Of a DNA stretch of 57,982 bases, positions 34,716 through 43,862 are shown in pieces (within the stretch, counting starts at the first letter, position 1; each line of letters opens with the position of its first letter). The DNA lies in assembly GCA_015272515.1 (NCBI GenBank), contig JACYLN010000145.1, forward strand, positions 1 to 57,982, given 5' to 3'. Source of the stretch: Leptolyngbyaceae cyanobacterium C42_A2020_001. GTDB lineage: Bacteria > Cyanobacteriota > Cyanobacteriia > Leptolyngbyales > Leptolyngbyaceae. Made by a program: the position numbers and the translations under genes. The notes beneath the pieces are model-generated. The model was given only the letters and a program-made list of their open reading frames with translations. It was not told where the DNA came from and ran no database searches.

Positions 34716-35480
34716 GCTAGTCAATTTCGCCAAAAGCTCACAGGTCAATGCTTCTAGCTGTCTAGAAATGATGGGCACGAGCGGCTTGGTGCGGTTAGGG
34801 CAAATGAGCCAATCTCCCAGGAGAATTCCAATTGGTTCGCGGTGTTGTCCGGGTAATTCTTGCCACAGAATATGGGCACCTTGTTTGGCTTTCAGTTCGT
34901 GGAGAAACCAGGCGACATCACTCTGGGCGATCGCTCCCCTGCCATTGCCCGCGATCGCGTCATGTTCAAACGAGATCAGCGCACTCAGGTTAAAAAATGG
35001 GCTGGCTGCAATCAACGCTTGCGTATCTCGTCGGGTAGGATTTGCACCGAGTTGCCAGCGATCCAATAATCGAGACAAGGCTGGAATCGGTAGCGCATCA
35101 CTGGTATCAGAAATGTCGGGCGCAATGAACAGACTGGGCTGATCCATAATTTTACCGCTTGCTTCCAGCAGACTGATGTATTTACAGCCCAAACTATGCC
35201 CTACCCAGATGTGCGGCAGTTCTGGTGGGTACTGAAGCAGCGATCGAATAATGTTGCGCTCTTGCAGCAAACCCTGAGCGATCGCACCATGCTGAAATCC
35301 AGGCGGAGCCGGAACCGCAATCACGCTATAACCCGCCTCATACAACCGAGACAAAAAATAGGCATACGCCAGATGGGGCACCATACCATACATGGCTCCC
35401 CCAATAAACTCCACAACTCCAATGGGATTGGGGTGGCTGGCAACCCAGCTATGAGAAATCGGACGAAAAGGGGCTTGCAT
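34665..35480 (-). CDS. DUF1350 alpha/beta-hydrolase-like protein
   Basis: A 271-residue protein of the DUF1350 family, common to cyanobacteria and plastids. FIGGAMYGMVPHLAYAYFLSRL and SVIAVPAPPGFQHGAIAQGL are the family's N-terminal features, and GHSLGCKYISLLE matches the nucleophile elbow GxSxG of alpha/beta hydrolases. No function has been established to my knowledge; location in thylakoid or cytoplasm is unknown. Its 3' end overlaps the SDR gene by 51 bases in tail-to-tail fashion. A terminator-like hairpin lies upstream, after the neighbouring gene. Confidence 0.85.
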   Translation of the reverse strand: MQAPFRPISHSWVASHPNPIGVVEFIGGAMYGMVPHLAYAYFLSRLYEAGYSVIAVPAPPGFQHGAIAQGLLQERNIIRSLLQYPPELPHIWVGHSLGCKYISLLEASGKIMDQPSLFIAPDISDTSDALPIPALSRLLDRWQLGANPTRRDTQALIAASPFFNLSALISFEHDAIAGNGRGAIAQSDVAWFLHELKAKQGAHILWQELPGQHREPIGILLGDWLICPNRTKPLVPIISRQLEALTCELLAKLTSLTNHGVANHLSEQAIW

Positions 35481-35515
35481 AGGAGATACAGACGCAATAA
35501 TTTACCTTTTACGCA

Positions 35516-35557
35516 AACTTCGGAGGTTTGAACTCAGTGGCTTAAACCTCCGAGGTT
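35516..35557 (-). terminator. Terminator-like hairpin between two minus-strand genes
   Basis: AACTTCGGAGGTTT (35516-35529) pairs with AAACCTCCGAGGTT (35544-35557), one mismatch. It lies a few bases beyond the stop codon of the gene at 35565-36119. The T-run is weak, so strength is uncertain. Confidence 0.55.
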
Positions 35558-35564
35558 CTGGTTA

Positions 35565-36119
35565 CTACATTGTGAACTTGATAATGCCACCAGGGTTTGC
35601 AGTTTGCAGCGGGTAAGACTGTTGATCAAAATCTGCAAAGGGCAGAATTGGGGCGGCAGGCAGGAAGGTACCCCGGTGCTGCGGTGTCACCAAAATTTCA
35701 GCAGTGCGAGTAGGTGAATAGGGAGAAAGGGATAGCTCAACGTAGCCACGCACTTCCAAATTGGCAACTGCCAGGCTCGCCCGGTTGGGTGGTGCCTTGC
35801 TGAGGTCGGGCTGCAACACGAACAGTGCCGTTTTGCCAGAAGGCAGAGTCAAGGACTGACTGGGTTTACCCGTGACCGGATCGGCAACCAGATCGCTAAA
35901 CACGTTCCCTGCACCCACATCCGTAATTGCAATCAGTTCATCGTTGTTTAGCTCTGGGGTTGGAGTGAATTGGATTGACAATGCAACATCCGCTTCACCC
36001 GGAGGATTCAGGTTAGAAAGGGTCAAGAAATACGCTTGCACAACTCGACGAGAAACCGCCGGATCGAAAGGCGGAGGCGCGATCGGTTTGACAAGCAGTT
36101 CAAAGGCAGAGACAAACAT
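35565..36119 (-). CDS. Conserved-looking hypothetical protein
   Basis: A 184-residue protein I do not recognise. It starts MFVSAFELLVKPIAPPPFDP and is rich in beta-strand sequence (ALSIQFTPTPELNNDELIAI, YVELSLSPYSPTRTAEILVT), with no catalytic motif, signal peptide or transmembrane helix. The ATG at 36119 has GAGG seven bases upstream. A beta-sandwich phycobilisome- or carbohydrate-associated role would be speculation. It is divergent from the SbcD-like gene across about 107 bases. Confidence 0.6.
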   Translation of the reverse strand: MFVSAFELLVKPIAPPPFDPAVSRRVVQAYFLTLSNLNPPGEADVALSIQFTPTPELNNDELIAITDVGAGNVFSDLVADPVTGKPSQSLTLPSGKTALFVLQPDLSKAPPNRASLAVANLEVRGYVELSLSPYSPTRTAEILVTPQHRGTFLPAAPILPFADFDQQSYPLQTANPGGIIKFTM

Positions 36120-36226
36120 AATCAATCCTCGTACTTAGGCTGCATCACCACCAAAACATCGCTAACCTAAGCAACGCAGTACCCATGCGAGTAGTATTAA
36201 GGAGTTTGTCGCGATCGCCCCTCCAC

Positions 36227-37525
36227 ATGATCAAAATTTTGCACCTCTCCGATATCCACATGGGCAGTGGGTTTTCCCACGGGCGCATCAACCCTGCAAC
36301 CGGGTTAAATACTCGCCTGGAAGATTTTGTGGCAACGCTAAAACGCTGTATTGATCGTGCCCTGGCCGAACCCGTGGATCTGGTGCTGTTTGGGGGGGAT
36401 GCTTTTCCTGATGCCACGCCCCCACCTTACGTCCAGCAGGCTTTTGCCAGTCAGTTTCGCCGCCTTGCTGATGCCAACATTCCCACCGTGTTGCTGGTTG
36501 GTAATCACGATCAGCACTCGCAAGGCGAAGGAGGAGCCAGTCTATGCATTTATCGCACCCTGGGCGTTCCTGGCTTTATTGTGGGCGATCGCCTAGAAAC
36601 CCATCGCATCCAAACCCCAAGCGGGGATGTGCAGGTGATTACCCTACCCTGGCTGACGCGCTCCACCTTGCTCACCCGTCCCGATACGGAAGGGCTATCA
36701 ATGGGAGAGGTGAATCACTTACTCAGCGATCGCCTGCGCGTTGCTCTAGAAGGGGAAATTCGCCGCCTCGAACCCACCGTTCCCACCGTGCTACTGGCTC
36801 ATGCGATGATCGACACTGCCCTGTTTGGAGCCGAGCGATTTTTAGCCGTGGGCAAAGGCTTCACCCTGCCAATGGCACTTCTTGCCCGCCCCTGTTTTGA
36901 CTATGTAGCACTGGGACACGTCCACCGTCATCAAGTGCTGTGCAACCAACCGCCCATCGTGTATCCCGGTAGCATTGAGCGGGTAGATTTTAGCGAGGAG
37001 CAGGAAGACAAAGGCTACGTTCTGGTGGAATTGCAGCGAGAACACACCCAATTTGAATTTTGTCCCCTGCCCGTCCGCCCGTTCCGCACTATCGAAGTGG
37101 ATTTAACTGAAGCGAAAGAGCCAGAAGCCAAGCTGCTAAATACGCTTCAGCCCGAACTAATTCAAGATGCGGTCGTGCGGCTAATCTACTACTTCCGTGC
37201 TGACCAGGTGGATCAAATTCAACCCAATCGTCTGCATGAAGCGCTTGCGACTGCCCACACTTACACCATTCAACCAGAACTAGTTAGCCAAACTGCTCGT
37301 ACCCGCTTACCAGAGCTTGATGTCAGCAATCAACTCGATCCACTCGAAGCCCTGCGAACCTACCTGACCAATCGCGAAGATTTGCAGGATATCGAAGCCG
37401 ACATTCTGCAAGCAGCGCAAGGATTGCTAACCCATGAAACAGTAGAGTTCCCTGATTTCGCAAAATCGGTGGTTGAGGCAGAGCCAGTGTCAGAGCCGCA
37501 AGATACTCAGTTGAAATTGTTGTAG
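36227..37525 (+). CDS. SbcD/Mre11-like DNA repair phosphoesterase
   Basis: A 432-residue calcineurin-like metallophosphoesterase. Metal-binding motifs are complete: LSDIHMG (motif I, residues 6-12), FGGDAF (II), VGNHDQHS (III), VLLAHAMID (IV) and ALGHVHRHQ (V). The C-terminal half is the SbcD/Mre11 capping and tail region. Such subunits, with SbcC, process DNA ends and hairpins; no sbcC gene is adjacent. I chose ATG 36227 (MIKILHLSDIH) to match family N-termini although an ATG 42 bases upstream is in frame. The gene stands before DUF3253. Confidence 0.88.
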   Translation: MIKILHLSDIHMGSGFSHGRINPATGLNTRLEDFVATLKRCIDRALAEPVDLVLFGGDAFPDATPPPYVQQAFASQFRRLADANIPTVLLVGNHDQHSQGEGGASLCIYRTLGVPGFIVGDRLETHRIQTPSGDVQVITLPWLTRSTLLTRPDTEGLSMGEVNHLLSDRLRVALEGEIRRLEPTVPTVLLAHAMIDTALFGAERFLAVGKGFTLPMALLARPCFDYVALGHVHRHQVLCNQPPIVYPGSIERVDFSEEQEDKGYVLVELQREHTQFEFCPLPVRPFRTIEVDLTEAKEPEAKLLNTLQPELIQDAVVRLIYYFRADQVDQIQPNRLHEALATAHTYTIQPELVSQTARTRLPELDVSNQLDPLEALRTYLTNREDLQDIEADILQAAQGLLTHETVEFPDFAKSVVEAEPVSEPQDTQLKLL

Positions 37526-37648
37526 AGGTGAGAGGTAGGTAGATGAATAAACTTCAACGCGACCAGTTCCACTGAGCGCGCCAAACATGCTCAGCCGAGC
37601 AATAGATGGGATTTCCGATTACTCATCTACTCCCTCATCTCCCTTACC

Positions 37649-37930
37649 ATGATCGATCGCGCCCTGATTCGCCAAACAATTCTGGAAAAGGTGCAGCAGC
37701 GTGGGTTAGACAAAACCATTTGTCCCTCGGAGGTGGCGCGAGCGCTGGGGGGTGAAGCGTGGCGATCGCTGATGGATGAGGTGCGATCGGTGGGGCAAGA
37801 CCTGGTCAACACAGGACTGATTGAGGTGACCCAAAAAGGGAACGTTGTGGATATCCGAACCGTCAAAGGTCCTATCCGGTTCAAAATTACTCAAAAAGGT
37901 TTAGAATTTCTCGACATGAACGAAAGGTAG
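37649..37930 (+). CDS. DUF3253 small winged-helix-like protein
   Basis: A 93-residue protein matching DUF3253: IRQTILEKVQQRGLDKTICP, SEVARALGGEAWRSLMDEVR, then VGQDLVNTGLIEVTQKGNVV and the IRF/KI strand. The pattern resembles a compact winged helix that could bind nucleic acid, but no function is known. It lies 123 bases after the SbcD-like gene in the same direction; a shared transcript is possible. Confidence 0.85.
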   Translation: MIDRALIRQTILEKVQQRGLDKTICPSEVARALGGEAWRSLMDEVRSVGQDLVNTGLIEVTQKGNVVDIRTVKGPIRFKITQKGLEFLDMNER

Positions 37931-38071
37931 AGAGAGATGGCGATCTCTGGAGAAAAATTCCCCCAATTGGATTACTCCAGGGGGGTCATGTGCACTTTGT
38001 CAAGATGTGGGAAAACTGTAGGTAGAAAGCAAGCAAACATTTTGTAGAACAAATGCCCCGAGGTTAACACT

Positions 38072-38203
38072 ATGCAGTCACATGTTTCTAAACTTCCAAC
38101 CGTCAACACCGTTAGCAGTGCAGACAATTCCATCACAGGTTTATTTGTTGGCTCTGGTTTTTCTCTCTTTGGTTTTCTTTTATTGATTGTGTTGCTAGCG
38201 TAA
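38072..38203 (+). CDS. Candidate 43-residue small membrane protein
   Basis: ATG 38072 is preceded by GAGG eight bases upstream and opens a 43-codon frame: a polar N-terminus (MQSHVSKLPTVNTVSSADNS) and a single strongly hydrophobic helix (residues 21-43, ending GFLLLIVLLA). The architecture is like small photosystem or cytochrome-complex subunits, but the sequence matches none that I know. It stands alone upstream of gcvT. A longer minus-strand frame overlaps it but looks like chance. Translation evidence would decide. Confidence 0.45.
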   Translation: MQSHVSKLPTVNTVSSADNSITGLFVGSGFSLFGFLLLIVLLA

Positions 38204-38317
38204 TTAATCTTTACTGCGTTATCAGTACGAACAGGTTTGTGTTTATAGAGGTGCACCCTATGATGCTTGGGATCAGCCCGGTAAGATAAAGGGAGTTCCA
38301 CATCGATACAACCTTCC

Positions 38318-39445
38318 GTGACCGAATCAAGCCACTCTAGTTCATCCCTCGCTCGAACTCCACTCTACAGAGCTTCTAAAAACCTGAATGCTCGAATGAC
38401 TGAATTTTCGGGCTGGGAAATGCCCGTTCAGTACAGCGGCATTACTCGTGAGCACCAGGCAGTACGCACAGCAGCCGGGATGTTTGACATTTCCCACATG
38501 GGGAAATTCCGGTTTGTTGGTAAAACCGTTTTAGAACAACTTCAGCGACTCGTTCCCTCTGATCTTAGCCGTTTGCAGCCCGGTGAGGCTCAGTACACGG
38601 TATTACTGAATCACAATGCTGGGATCATTGATGATCTGATCTTTTACAATCAGGGTTTTGACGCTGAGGGGAATCAGCGCTGGGTAGCGATCGTCAATGC
38701 CGCAACAACCCACAAAGACAAAACCTGGTTGCTCGATCATTTAGATATCCACCAGTTAGAGTTTTGTGACGATTCTAGAGATACCGTACTAATTGCTGTT
38801 CAAGGTCCCGCAGCGGTTGAGCAACTTGAGAATGTGATAGACGCAGATTTATCCGACGTAAAAGCGTTTGGGCATCTGGAAGGAACTGTTCTTGGTCAGC
38901 CAGGCTTTTTGGCACGCACAGGTTACACCGGAGAAGATGGCTTTGAAATCATGGTAGCTCCAGATACGGGTATTAAGCTCTGGGAAGCCCTGCTCCAGGA
39001 GGGGGTAATCCCTTGCGGGTTGGGAGCACGCGATACTCTTCGACTTGAGGCAGCAATGGCACTGTATGGACAGGATATTGACGACTCTACAACTCCATTG
39101 GAAGCAGGTTTGGGCTGGCTGGTGCATCTAGATAGCAAAGGCGATTTTATCGGTCGTTCTATTCTGGAGCAGCAGAAACAAGCAGGAGTAAAGCGGCGAC
39201 TTGTGGGACTCCAGATGCAGGGGCGTAATATTGCGCGGCACGGCTATCCAGTATTGCACGAAGGAAAAACGGTTGGTGTGGTCACGAGTGGGACATTGTC
39301 GCCCACGTTAGGCATCGCGATCGCGCTGGCGTATGTGCCTGTCGAGCTTTCTAAACCGGGGCAAGCAGTAGAGGTGGAGATCCGCGGCAAGTCCTTTGCA
39401 GGGGAGATCGTCAAAAAACCCTTTTATCGGTGTCAGAAATCTTAG
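38318..39445 (+). CDS. gcvT: Aminomethyltransferase GcvT (glycine cleavage T protein)
   Basis: A 375-residue protein. YSGITREHQAVRTAAGMFDISHMG is the N-terminal folate-binding region, GYTGEDGFEIM and LGARDTLRLEAAMALYGQDI mark the middle, and the C-terminal barrel ends RGKSFAGEIVKKPFY. It transfers the methylene group from the aminomethyl-lipoyl arm of GcvH to tetrahydrofolate, releasing ammonia; in cyanobacteria the pathway recycles photorespiratory glycine. The start is a GTG at 38318, with GGGAG further upstream than ideal. No glycine riboswitch was recognised in the leader. gcvH follows after 142 bases. Confidence 0.96.
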   Translation: MTESSHSSSSLARTPLYRASKNLNARMTEFSGWEMPVQYSGITREHQAVRTAAGMFDISHMGKFRFVGKTVLEQLQRLVPSDLSRLQPGEAQYTVLLNHNAGIIDDLIFYNQGFDAEGNQRWVAIVNAATTHKDKTWLLDHLDIHQLEFCDDSRDTVLIAVQGPAAVEQLENVIDADLSDVKAFGHLEGTVLGQPGFLARTGYTGEDGFEIMVAPDTGIKLWEALLQEGVIPCGLGARDTLRLEAAMALYGQDIDDSTTPLEAGLGWLVHLDSKGDFIGRSILEQQKQAGVKRRLVGLQMQGRNIARHGYPVLHEGKTVGVVTSGTLSPTLGIAIALAYVPVELSKPGQAVEVEIRGKSFAGEIVKKPFYRCQKS

Positions 39446-39587
39446 ATTTTGAGTTATGAGTTATAAGGACTCATTTTTCCTCAATTCTAAGCCCCGTCTA
39501 ACTTCAGAACTGGAGATTTCTCCGAGTAAAACTACGGATTTGGACGTGGACAAAATTGAGTACTGACTCGCATCTTGAGGACTTCTC

Positions 39588-39977
39588 ATGGCTTTGGAAT
39601 ATCCAGAAGACTTAAAATATTTAGACTCTCACGAGTACGCTCGCCTAGATGGCGAAATTGCCACAATTGGCATTACCGCGTTTGCGGTAGATCAGTTGGG
39701 CGACATTGTTTTTCTAGAGTTGCCTGACATTGGCGATGCGGTGGAGAAAGGTGAAAAATTCGGCACGATCGAGTCGGTAAAAGCAGTGGAAGACCTGAAC
39801 GCGCCGATTACGGGAACTGTTGTAGAAGTGAACGCTCCTTTGATTGATGCACCGGAACAGATTGGCGATGATCCCTATGGGGAAGGCTGGTTGCTGAAGG
39901 TGCGGGTGGATGATCCTGGCGAGTTAGATGATGCCCTATCTGCCAGTGAGTATCGGGAGCAGGTTGAAGGCGAATAG
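39588..39977 (+). CDS. gcvH: Glycine cleavage H protein
   Basis: A 129-residue lipoyl carrier with the hybrid fold; the lipoylated lysine is Lys65 in [15 protein letters not shown]. It shuttles the aminomethyl group between GcvP and GcvT. ATG 39588 follows TTGAGGAC with good spacing. A strong hairpin terminator stands 10 bases after the stop, so gcvP is not in the same operon and is not seen in the window. Confidence 0.97.
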   Translation: MALEYPEDLKYLDSHEYARLDGEIATIGITAFAVDQLGDIVFLELPDIGDAVEKGEKFGTIESVKAVEDLNAPITGTVVEVNAPLIDAPEQIGDDPYGEGWLLKVRVDDPGELDDALSASEYREQVEGE

Positions 39978-39986
39978 TTTTCTACA

Positions 39987-40024
39987 GCGAAGAAGGGACG
40001 TTAAACCTAATGTCCCTTCTTCGC
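39987..40024. terminator. Bidirectional-looking hairpin terminator after gcvH
   Basis: GCGAAGAAGGGAC (39987-39999) pairs exactly with GTCCCTTCTTCGC (40012-40024) around a 12-base loop. It lies between the convergent gcvH and squalene synthase genes and could stop transcription from both sides. Confidence 0.75.
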
Positions 40025-40072
40025 AATCTTCTAATCTTGTGATCAAACAGTGCTGGGTTAACGATGAACCGC

Positions 40073-40894
40073 TTACACAGTGCTGCTTGTGAGTTGACTC
40101 ACCAAATTCATCACCATCGTGCGACTTAACTTCGCCTCGCCCTGAGACAGCGCGTTCAAAGTTGCATGGGCTAGCGCCAGAGGAATGCGGCAGAAATCTA
40201 GTGCTGGACCGATCGGTAATGCAGCAGTGTAAGCATCTGCAAGTGCCAGATTTTCGCGAGCGTAAGTATACATGCGTTCATGAGTCCAACCGTGGGGGAA
40301 GAAGTCAACGCCGCGTGTCACGTCTTCGGAGTGGTTCCGCAGAATATTCACCGCTTGCAATCCACGCCCAAAACCGATCGCGTGCAGACGGTTGGTTTGG
40401 GTGCCATCATACCAACCCCACAGGTCAGACAGAAGCAAGCCTACGGCTCCCGCTACGCCAAAGGTGTATTGATCCAGGTCTGCTTTGGTTTGTACATTCC
40501 AATTCAGCAATGCCCAGTACGCCATCCGGTCTGCCATTGCGGCCGTTGCATCCCAAACGCGGGGCGCAACAGCCTCAGGAGCAAGAACTGCCCAATCACC
40601 AACCCGGTATGAAACTTCTGGGATCAAGTCTTTATAATCGCTTAATGCAGTGACAAGATCGCTTGCCGTGAACTCATGCGTTGCTGATTGCAACGTCAGG
40701 CTAATCGTTTGTAGGAGCTTCGCTTTAAGAGGATTGTCGAGATTGGGATGATCCTCAATTTCATCAATTGCCCGCATACATAGATAGGCAGAAGCGACCG
40801 CTTCTTGTAGCCCTGAGGGTAGGCGACTAATGGGTATAAAAAATGTCCTGCTAGTCTCCTCCAAAACTTCCAACGCACTCTTGCACAACTGCAT
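40073..40894 (-). CDS. Squalene synthase-like (squalene/phytoene synthase family)
   Basis: A 273-residue all-helical prenyl transferase. The first Asp-rich motif is RAIDEIEDH (DxxxD, about residues 62-70) and the second is NILRNHSEDVTRG; SRTFFIPISRLP opens the protein as in ERG9-type squalene synthases. It condenses two farnesyl diphosphates head-to-head, giving squalene for hopanoids; phytoene synthase is a relative but the context favours squalene. ATG 40894 has GAGGAG seven bases upstream. It lies at the edge of a hopanoid locus (HpnH, HpnA, cyclase), though 840 bases separate it from hpnH. Confidence 0.85.
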   Translation of the reverse strand: MQLCKSALEVLEETSRTFFIPISRLPSGLQEAVASAYLCMRAIDEIEDHPNLDNPLKAKLLQTISLTLQSATHEFTASDLVTALSDYKDLIPEVSYRVGDWAVLAPEAVAPRVWDATAAMADRMAYWALLNWNVQTKADLDQYTFGVAGAVGLLLSDLWGWYDGTQTNRLHAIGFGRGLQAVNILRNHSEDVTRGVDFFPHGWTHERMYTYARENLALADAYTAALPIGPALDFCRIPLALAHATLNALSQGEAKLSRTMVMNLVSQLTSSTV

Positions 40895-41738
40895 TGATTC
40901 ACTCCTCTGAGTCATTACACCAGGTTGGCACTAAATATACCGCAATCCGTTTCGTTTGCGATGAAAAATGTATCCGCCTTAGTAAAGCACCACTTTTATA
41001 ATTCACAGGCAATTGCTCAAATTCCATAAAGCGATTAGTAATTGATACAGTGGCTAAGAGAAACAAGAACAATTCTGCGTTACGGCCTGTACTGAACCAC
41101 TAAGCTTTAAAGATAGATACACAATTTACGGCTCAATCAACACTGCTTCATGATGGATACAATGAAACCGCGCAAGCGTATTCTATGCCGAATTTAGAAG
41201 GTTCAGCTACAACCAATTGCATGAAAAGACAGATATTTTGTTGATAGAAAACCTTTGCATCTTGCTACAAACACAGCTAGTTTTATATCTCTACAAGCGG
41301 CGATCGCACTAATAAAACTTGTTGCCGCAAAAGCAGTTTCATTGCGCTCAAAATATTAAACACTCCTGAGAAACAATTGACATGAAATCAACCTTACAAC
41401 TCACAGTTTGCACCGCTACCTGCAACCGCAATAGTTGATGCTTGCTGCTAAAAATCTGACCTCAGTCGGTGGTATTGAAGTGGGAGCATGTCAGTTTTAC
41501 AAGTCTCCGCATTCGCCCTCATCTCCTACCCCCTTCTTCCAAGTTGGGAGATCAGGAGTCAAGGCTCAAGGGACTTCTCACAAGCGTGAGAGAGGGATTT
41601 AGGGTGAGGGCAAAAGCTGAGATGCGCCCTAGCAGAGGTAACTTATGATGCATCACAAAACCCACGTCCGCTTTTTCTAAAGGTCTGCAAATCCCGGTAG
41701 AAATCGCTTTAAAAGAACCATCCTACCGGGTGAGCACG
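40895..41738. other. Long non-coding region between squalene synthase and hpnH
   Basis: No gene with protein-like sequence is present. It contains AT-rich sequence (40920-41400), an imperfect inverted-repeat element (41515-41611, listed separately) and an inverted repeat CCCGGTAG/CTACCGGG (41693-41700 and 41723-41730) just beyond the hpnH stop, which may act as a terminator although its loop is 22 bases and the T-run is poor. Confidence 0.5.
41515..41611. repeat. Degenerate inverted-repeat element
   Basis: It begins GCCCTCATC and ends GGGTGAGGGC, so the ends are inverted repeats; inside are short hairpins (CTTCCAAGTTGGGAG and TTCTCACAAGCGTGAGAG) and the phrase GGATTTAGGGTGAGGGC. I know related GC-rich elements as dispersed repeats in cyanobacteria. 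Only this degenerate copy is visible here. Confidence 0.55.
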
Positions 41739-42761
41739 TTATCGACTAAAGCTAAACACTGCACCCAATGAACGCGTGATGTTTTGAGGATTCATCGCAT
41801 CCTCAGCCGCAGTCGGCTCGTAGCCACAATGCACCATGCAATCTGCACATTTGGGATTGCCGCTGGCACGTCCGTACTGGTTCCAATCAGTATTGTCGAG
41901 CAATTCCTGATAGGTTTCGTAGTGCCCTTCATTCAACAAATAGCAGGGTTTTTGCCAGCCCAACACGCTATAGCTCGGCATTCCCCAGGGTGTACATTCG
42001 TAATCTTTCTCGCCAGTCAAAAAGTCTAGAAACAGGGGGTTGTGATTAAAGTTCCAGTGTTTCTTGCCAGCGCTGTAAGGAGCCAAAATTTCACGGAAGA
42101 GGGCTTTGGTTTGCTCTCGCTTGAGGAAGTGTTCCTGATCCGGTGCCCATTCATAGCTGTAACCAGGGGAAATCATCATGCCATCGATGTTGAGGGTGGC
42201 AACAAAATCAAAAAACTCCTGCATCTGTTGAGGATTGGCTCCCTCGAAAATGGTGGTATTGGTTGTCACCCGAAATCCTCTGGCTTTTGCGGCTTTGATG
42301 GCTTTCACAGCGGTATCAAACACACCTTTGCGGTCAACACATTGGTCGTGCAGGTCTCTCAACCCATCCAAATGAACGCTAAAGCTGAAATAGGGAGAGG
42401 GTTGAAATTTATCCAGGCTTTTTTCGAGCAACAGTCCGTTGGTGCAGAGGTAAACAAACTTGCGACGTTCAACCAATCCCCGCACAATTTCATCAATTTG
42501 GGGATGGAGTAGAGGTTCACCTCCGGGAATTGCCACCACAGGAGCGCCGCATTCTTCGACTGCCGCAAAGCACTGTTCGGGAGTCAAATTTTGCTTCAAA
42601 ATTTCTGTGGGATGCTGAATTTTGCCACATCCAGAACAGGCAAGATTGCATCGAAACAGCGGTTCAAGCATCAGGGTTAGGGGGTATTTCTTCCGCCCTT
42701 TTAGCCGCTGGGTCACAATGTATTTGCCAATCTCAAGCGCTTGCTGTAGATGAATTGCCAT
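41739..42761 (-). CDS. hpnH: Adenosyl-hopene transferase HpnH (radical SAM)
   Basis: A 340-residue radical SAM protein starting [20 protein letters not shown]. The [4Fe-4S] cluster motif CNLACSGC (Cys38, Cys42, Cys45) follows the family block [20 protein letters not shown] is the SAM-binding region. HpnH joins a 5'-deoxyadenosyl radical to diploptene to form adenosylhopane, the first committed step to extended C35 hopanoids. I use ATG 42761 because the sequence then matches family N-termini; a GAGGAG lies 12 bases upstream and a GTG sits four codons earlier. hpnA lies 118 bases upstream in the same direction. Confidence 0.93.
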   Translation of the reverse strand: MAIHLQQALEIGKYIVTQRLKGRKKYPLTLMLEPLFRCNLACSGCGKIQHPTEILKQNLTPEQCFAAVEECGAPVVAIPGGEPLLHPQIDEIVRGLVERRKFVYLCTNGLLLEKSLDKFQPSPYFSFSVHLDGLRDLHDQCVDRKGVFDTAVKAIKAAKARGFRVTTNTTIFEGANPQQMQEFFDFVATLNIDGMMISPGYSYEWAPDQEHFLKREQTKALFREILAPYSAGKKHWNFNHNPLFLDFLTGEKDYECTPWGMPSYSVLGWQKPCYLLNEGHYETYQELLDNTDWNQYGRASGNPKCADCMVHCGYEPTAAEDAMNPQNITRSLGAVFSFSR

Positions 42762-42878
42762 TCGCTGCGTCACTCCTCAAGGTGTTTAGACAAGGATCGG
42801 AAGTTGCGATAGGGATTTAACAAAAGACGTAATTGCTCGCGTCTGGTGCCCAATACCTATCGGTCAATCAACGTAAAG

Positions 42879-43862
42879 TTATGCATACTGTTTGGTTACA
42901 AACCACTCTACGGCATCTTGTAAAGCGGTAACAATTGACGTTTGGGGCAGGTTTAACTCTTGTACAGCTTTGGTGGGGTTGTAATACATGTATTGCCCTG
43001 CCATTCGCACACCGTCAAGCGGCACGGATGGCAGTTTACCGAGGGGCGCGAGGAGCGTTTCATCTACCCAGGCAACCGAAAACGGAATCCAGGCGGGAAT
43101 GGATTGTTGGGGAGCAGGCAATCCAGTGATTTCTGATAGAAGTTGCAGTAAATTTTTGAGTGCCATGTTGTGATGACCTAAGATGTAGCGATCGCCTGTC
43201 TTGCCTTTCTGTAATGCCAGTAAATGCCCCCAGGCGACATCCTGCACATGGATGAAATTTAAACCCGTATCGAGATAGAAGGGCATTTGCCGCCGCAGAA
43301 ACCGCAGGACAATATCGCCCGTGGGGGTGGGCTTAATATCCCAAGCTCCAATCGGGGTACTGGGATTGACAATTACTACATCTTGTCCGGCTTGAGCCGC
43401 TTTCACTGCTTCTTGCTCTGCCCAGTATTTGGATTTTTTGTAGTGCCCAATCAGGTTCTCAACGGGACTTTGATAGCGTTCATCAGCAATCCCGTTTTCT
43501 TTCACTCCGATCGCAGCGACAGAACTGGTATAAACGGTTCGGTCTACGCCTGCCTGTTGCGCTGCTTTTAGCACATTGCGCGTGCCCAGCACGTTGAATT
43601 GGTACAGGGCATCTTTATCTGACTGCCAGAGAGAATAATGCGCCGCAACGTGAAACACATACTGGCAACCGTTGATCTGGTCAGCCAGGTGGGGATCGGT
43701 CAGCCCACCCTCAACCATTTCCACATCCAACCCTTGCAAGTTATCCAAGCGACTGGATGGACGAACGAGCGCTCGTACTCGATAGCCTTGCTGAAGTAGA
43801 AGTCGCACCAGGTTTGCGCCAACAAACCCCGTCCCACCTGTGACAAATGCTGTCTGAGTCAT
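42879..43862 (-). CDS. hpnA: Hopanoid-associated sugar epimerase HpnA
   Basis: A 327-residue extended SDR. FVTGGTGFVGANLVRLLLQQ is the nucleotide-binding motif; YTSSVAAIG and the later YKKSKYWAEQ give the Ser/Tyr-x3-Lys set; VNPSTPIGAWDIKPTPTG is typical of HpnA. HpnA occurs in hopanoid clusters and is thought to modify a sugar or its nucleotide, but its substrate is not settled. ATG 43862 overlaps the stop codon of the upstream RND gene (ATGA), implying translational coupling, and this decides the start over an in-frame codon nine residues upstream. Confidence 0.88.
   Translation of the reverse strand: MTQTAFVTGGTGFVGANLVRLLLQQGYRVRALVRPSSRLDNLQGLDVEMVEGGLTDPHLADQINGCQYVFHVAAHYSLWQSDKDALYQFNVLGTRNVLKAAQQAGVDRTVYTSSVAAIGVKENGIADERYQSPVENLIGHYKKSKYWAEQEAVKAAQAGQDVVIVNPSTPIGAWDIKPTPTGDIVLRFLRRQMPFYLDTGLNFIHVQDVAWGHLLALQKGKTGDRYILGHHNMALKNLLQLLSEITGLPAPQQSIPAWIPFSVAWVDETLLAPLGKLPSVPLDGVRMAGQYMYYNPTKAVQELNLPQTSIVTALQDAVEWFVTKQYA

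Noticed and set aside
37972..38301. 109-codon minus-strand frame upstream of gcvT
   Set aside because: No family features, no ribosome site, and it overlaps the better-supported small membrane peptide frame.
38204..38317. Glycine riboswitch ahead of gcvT
   Set aside because: No tandem aptamer-like conserved elements could be recognised in the 114-base leader.
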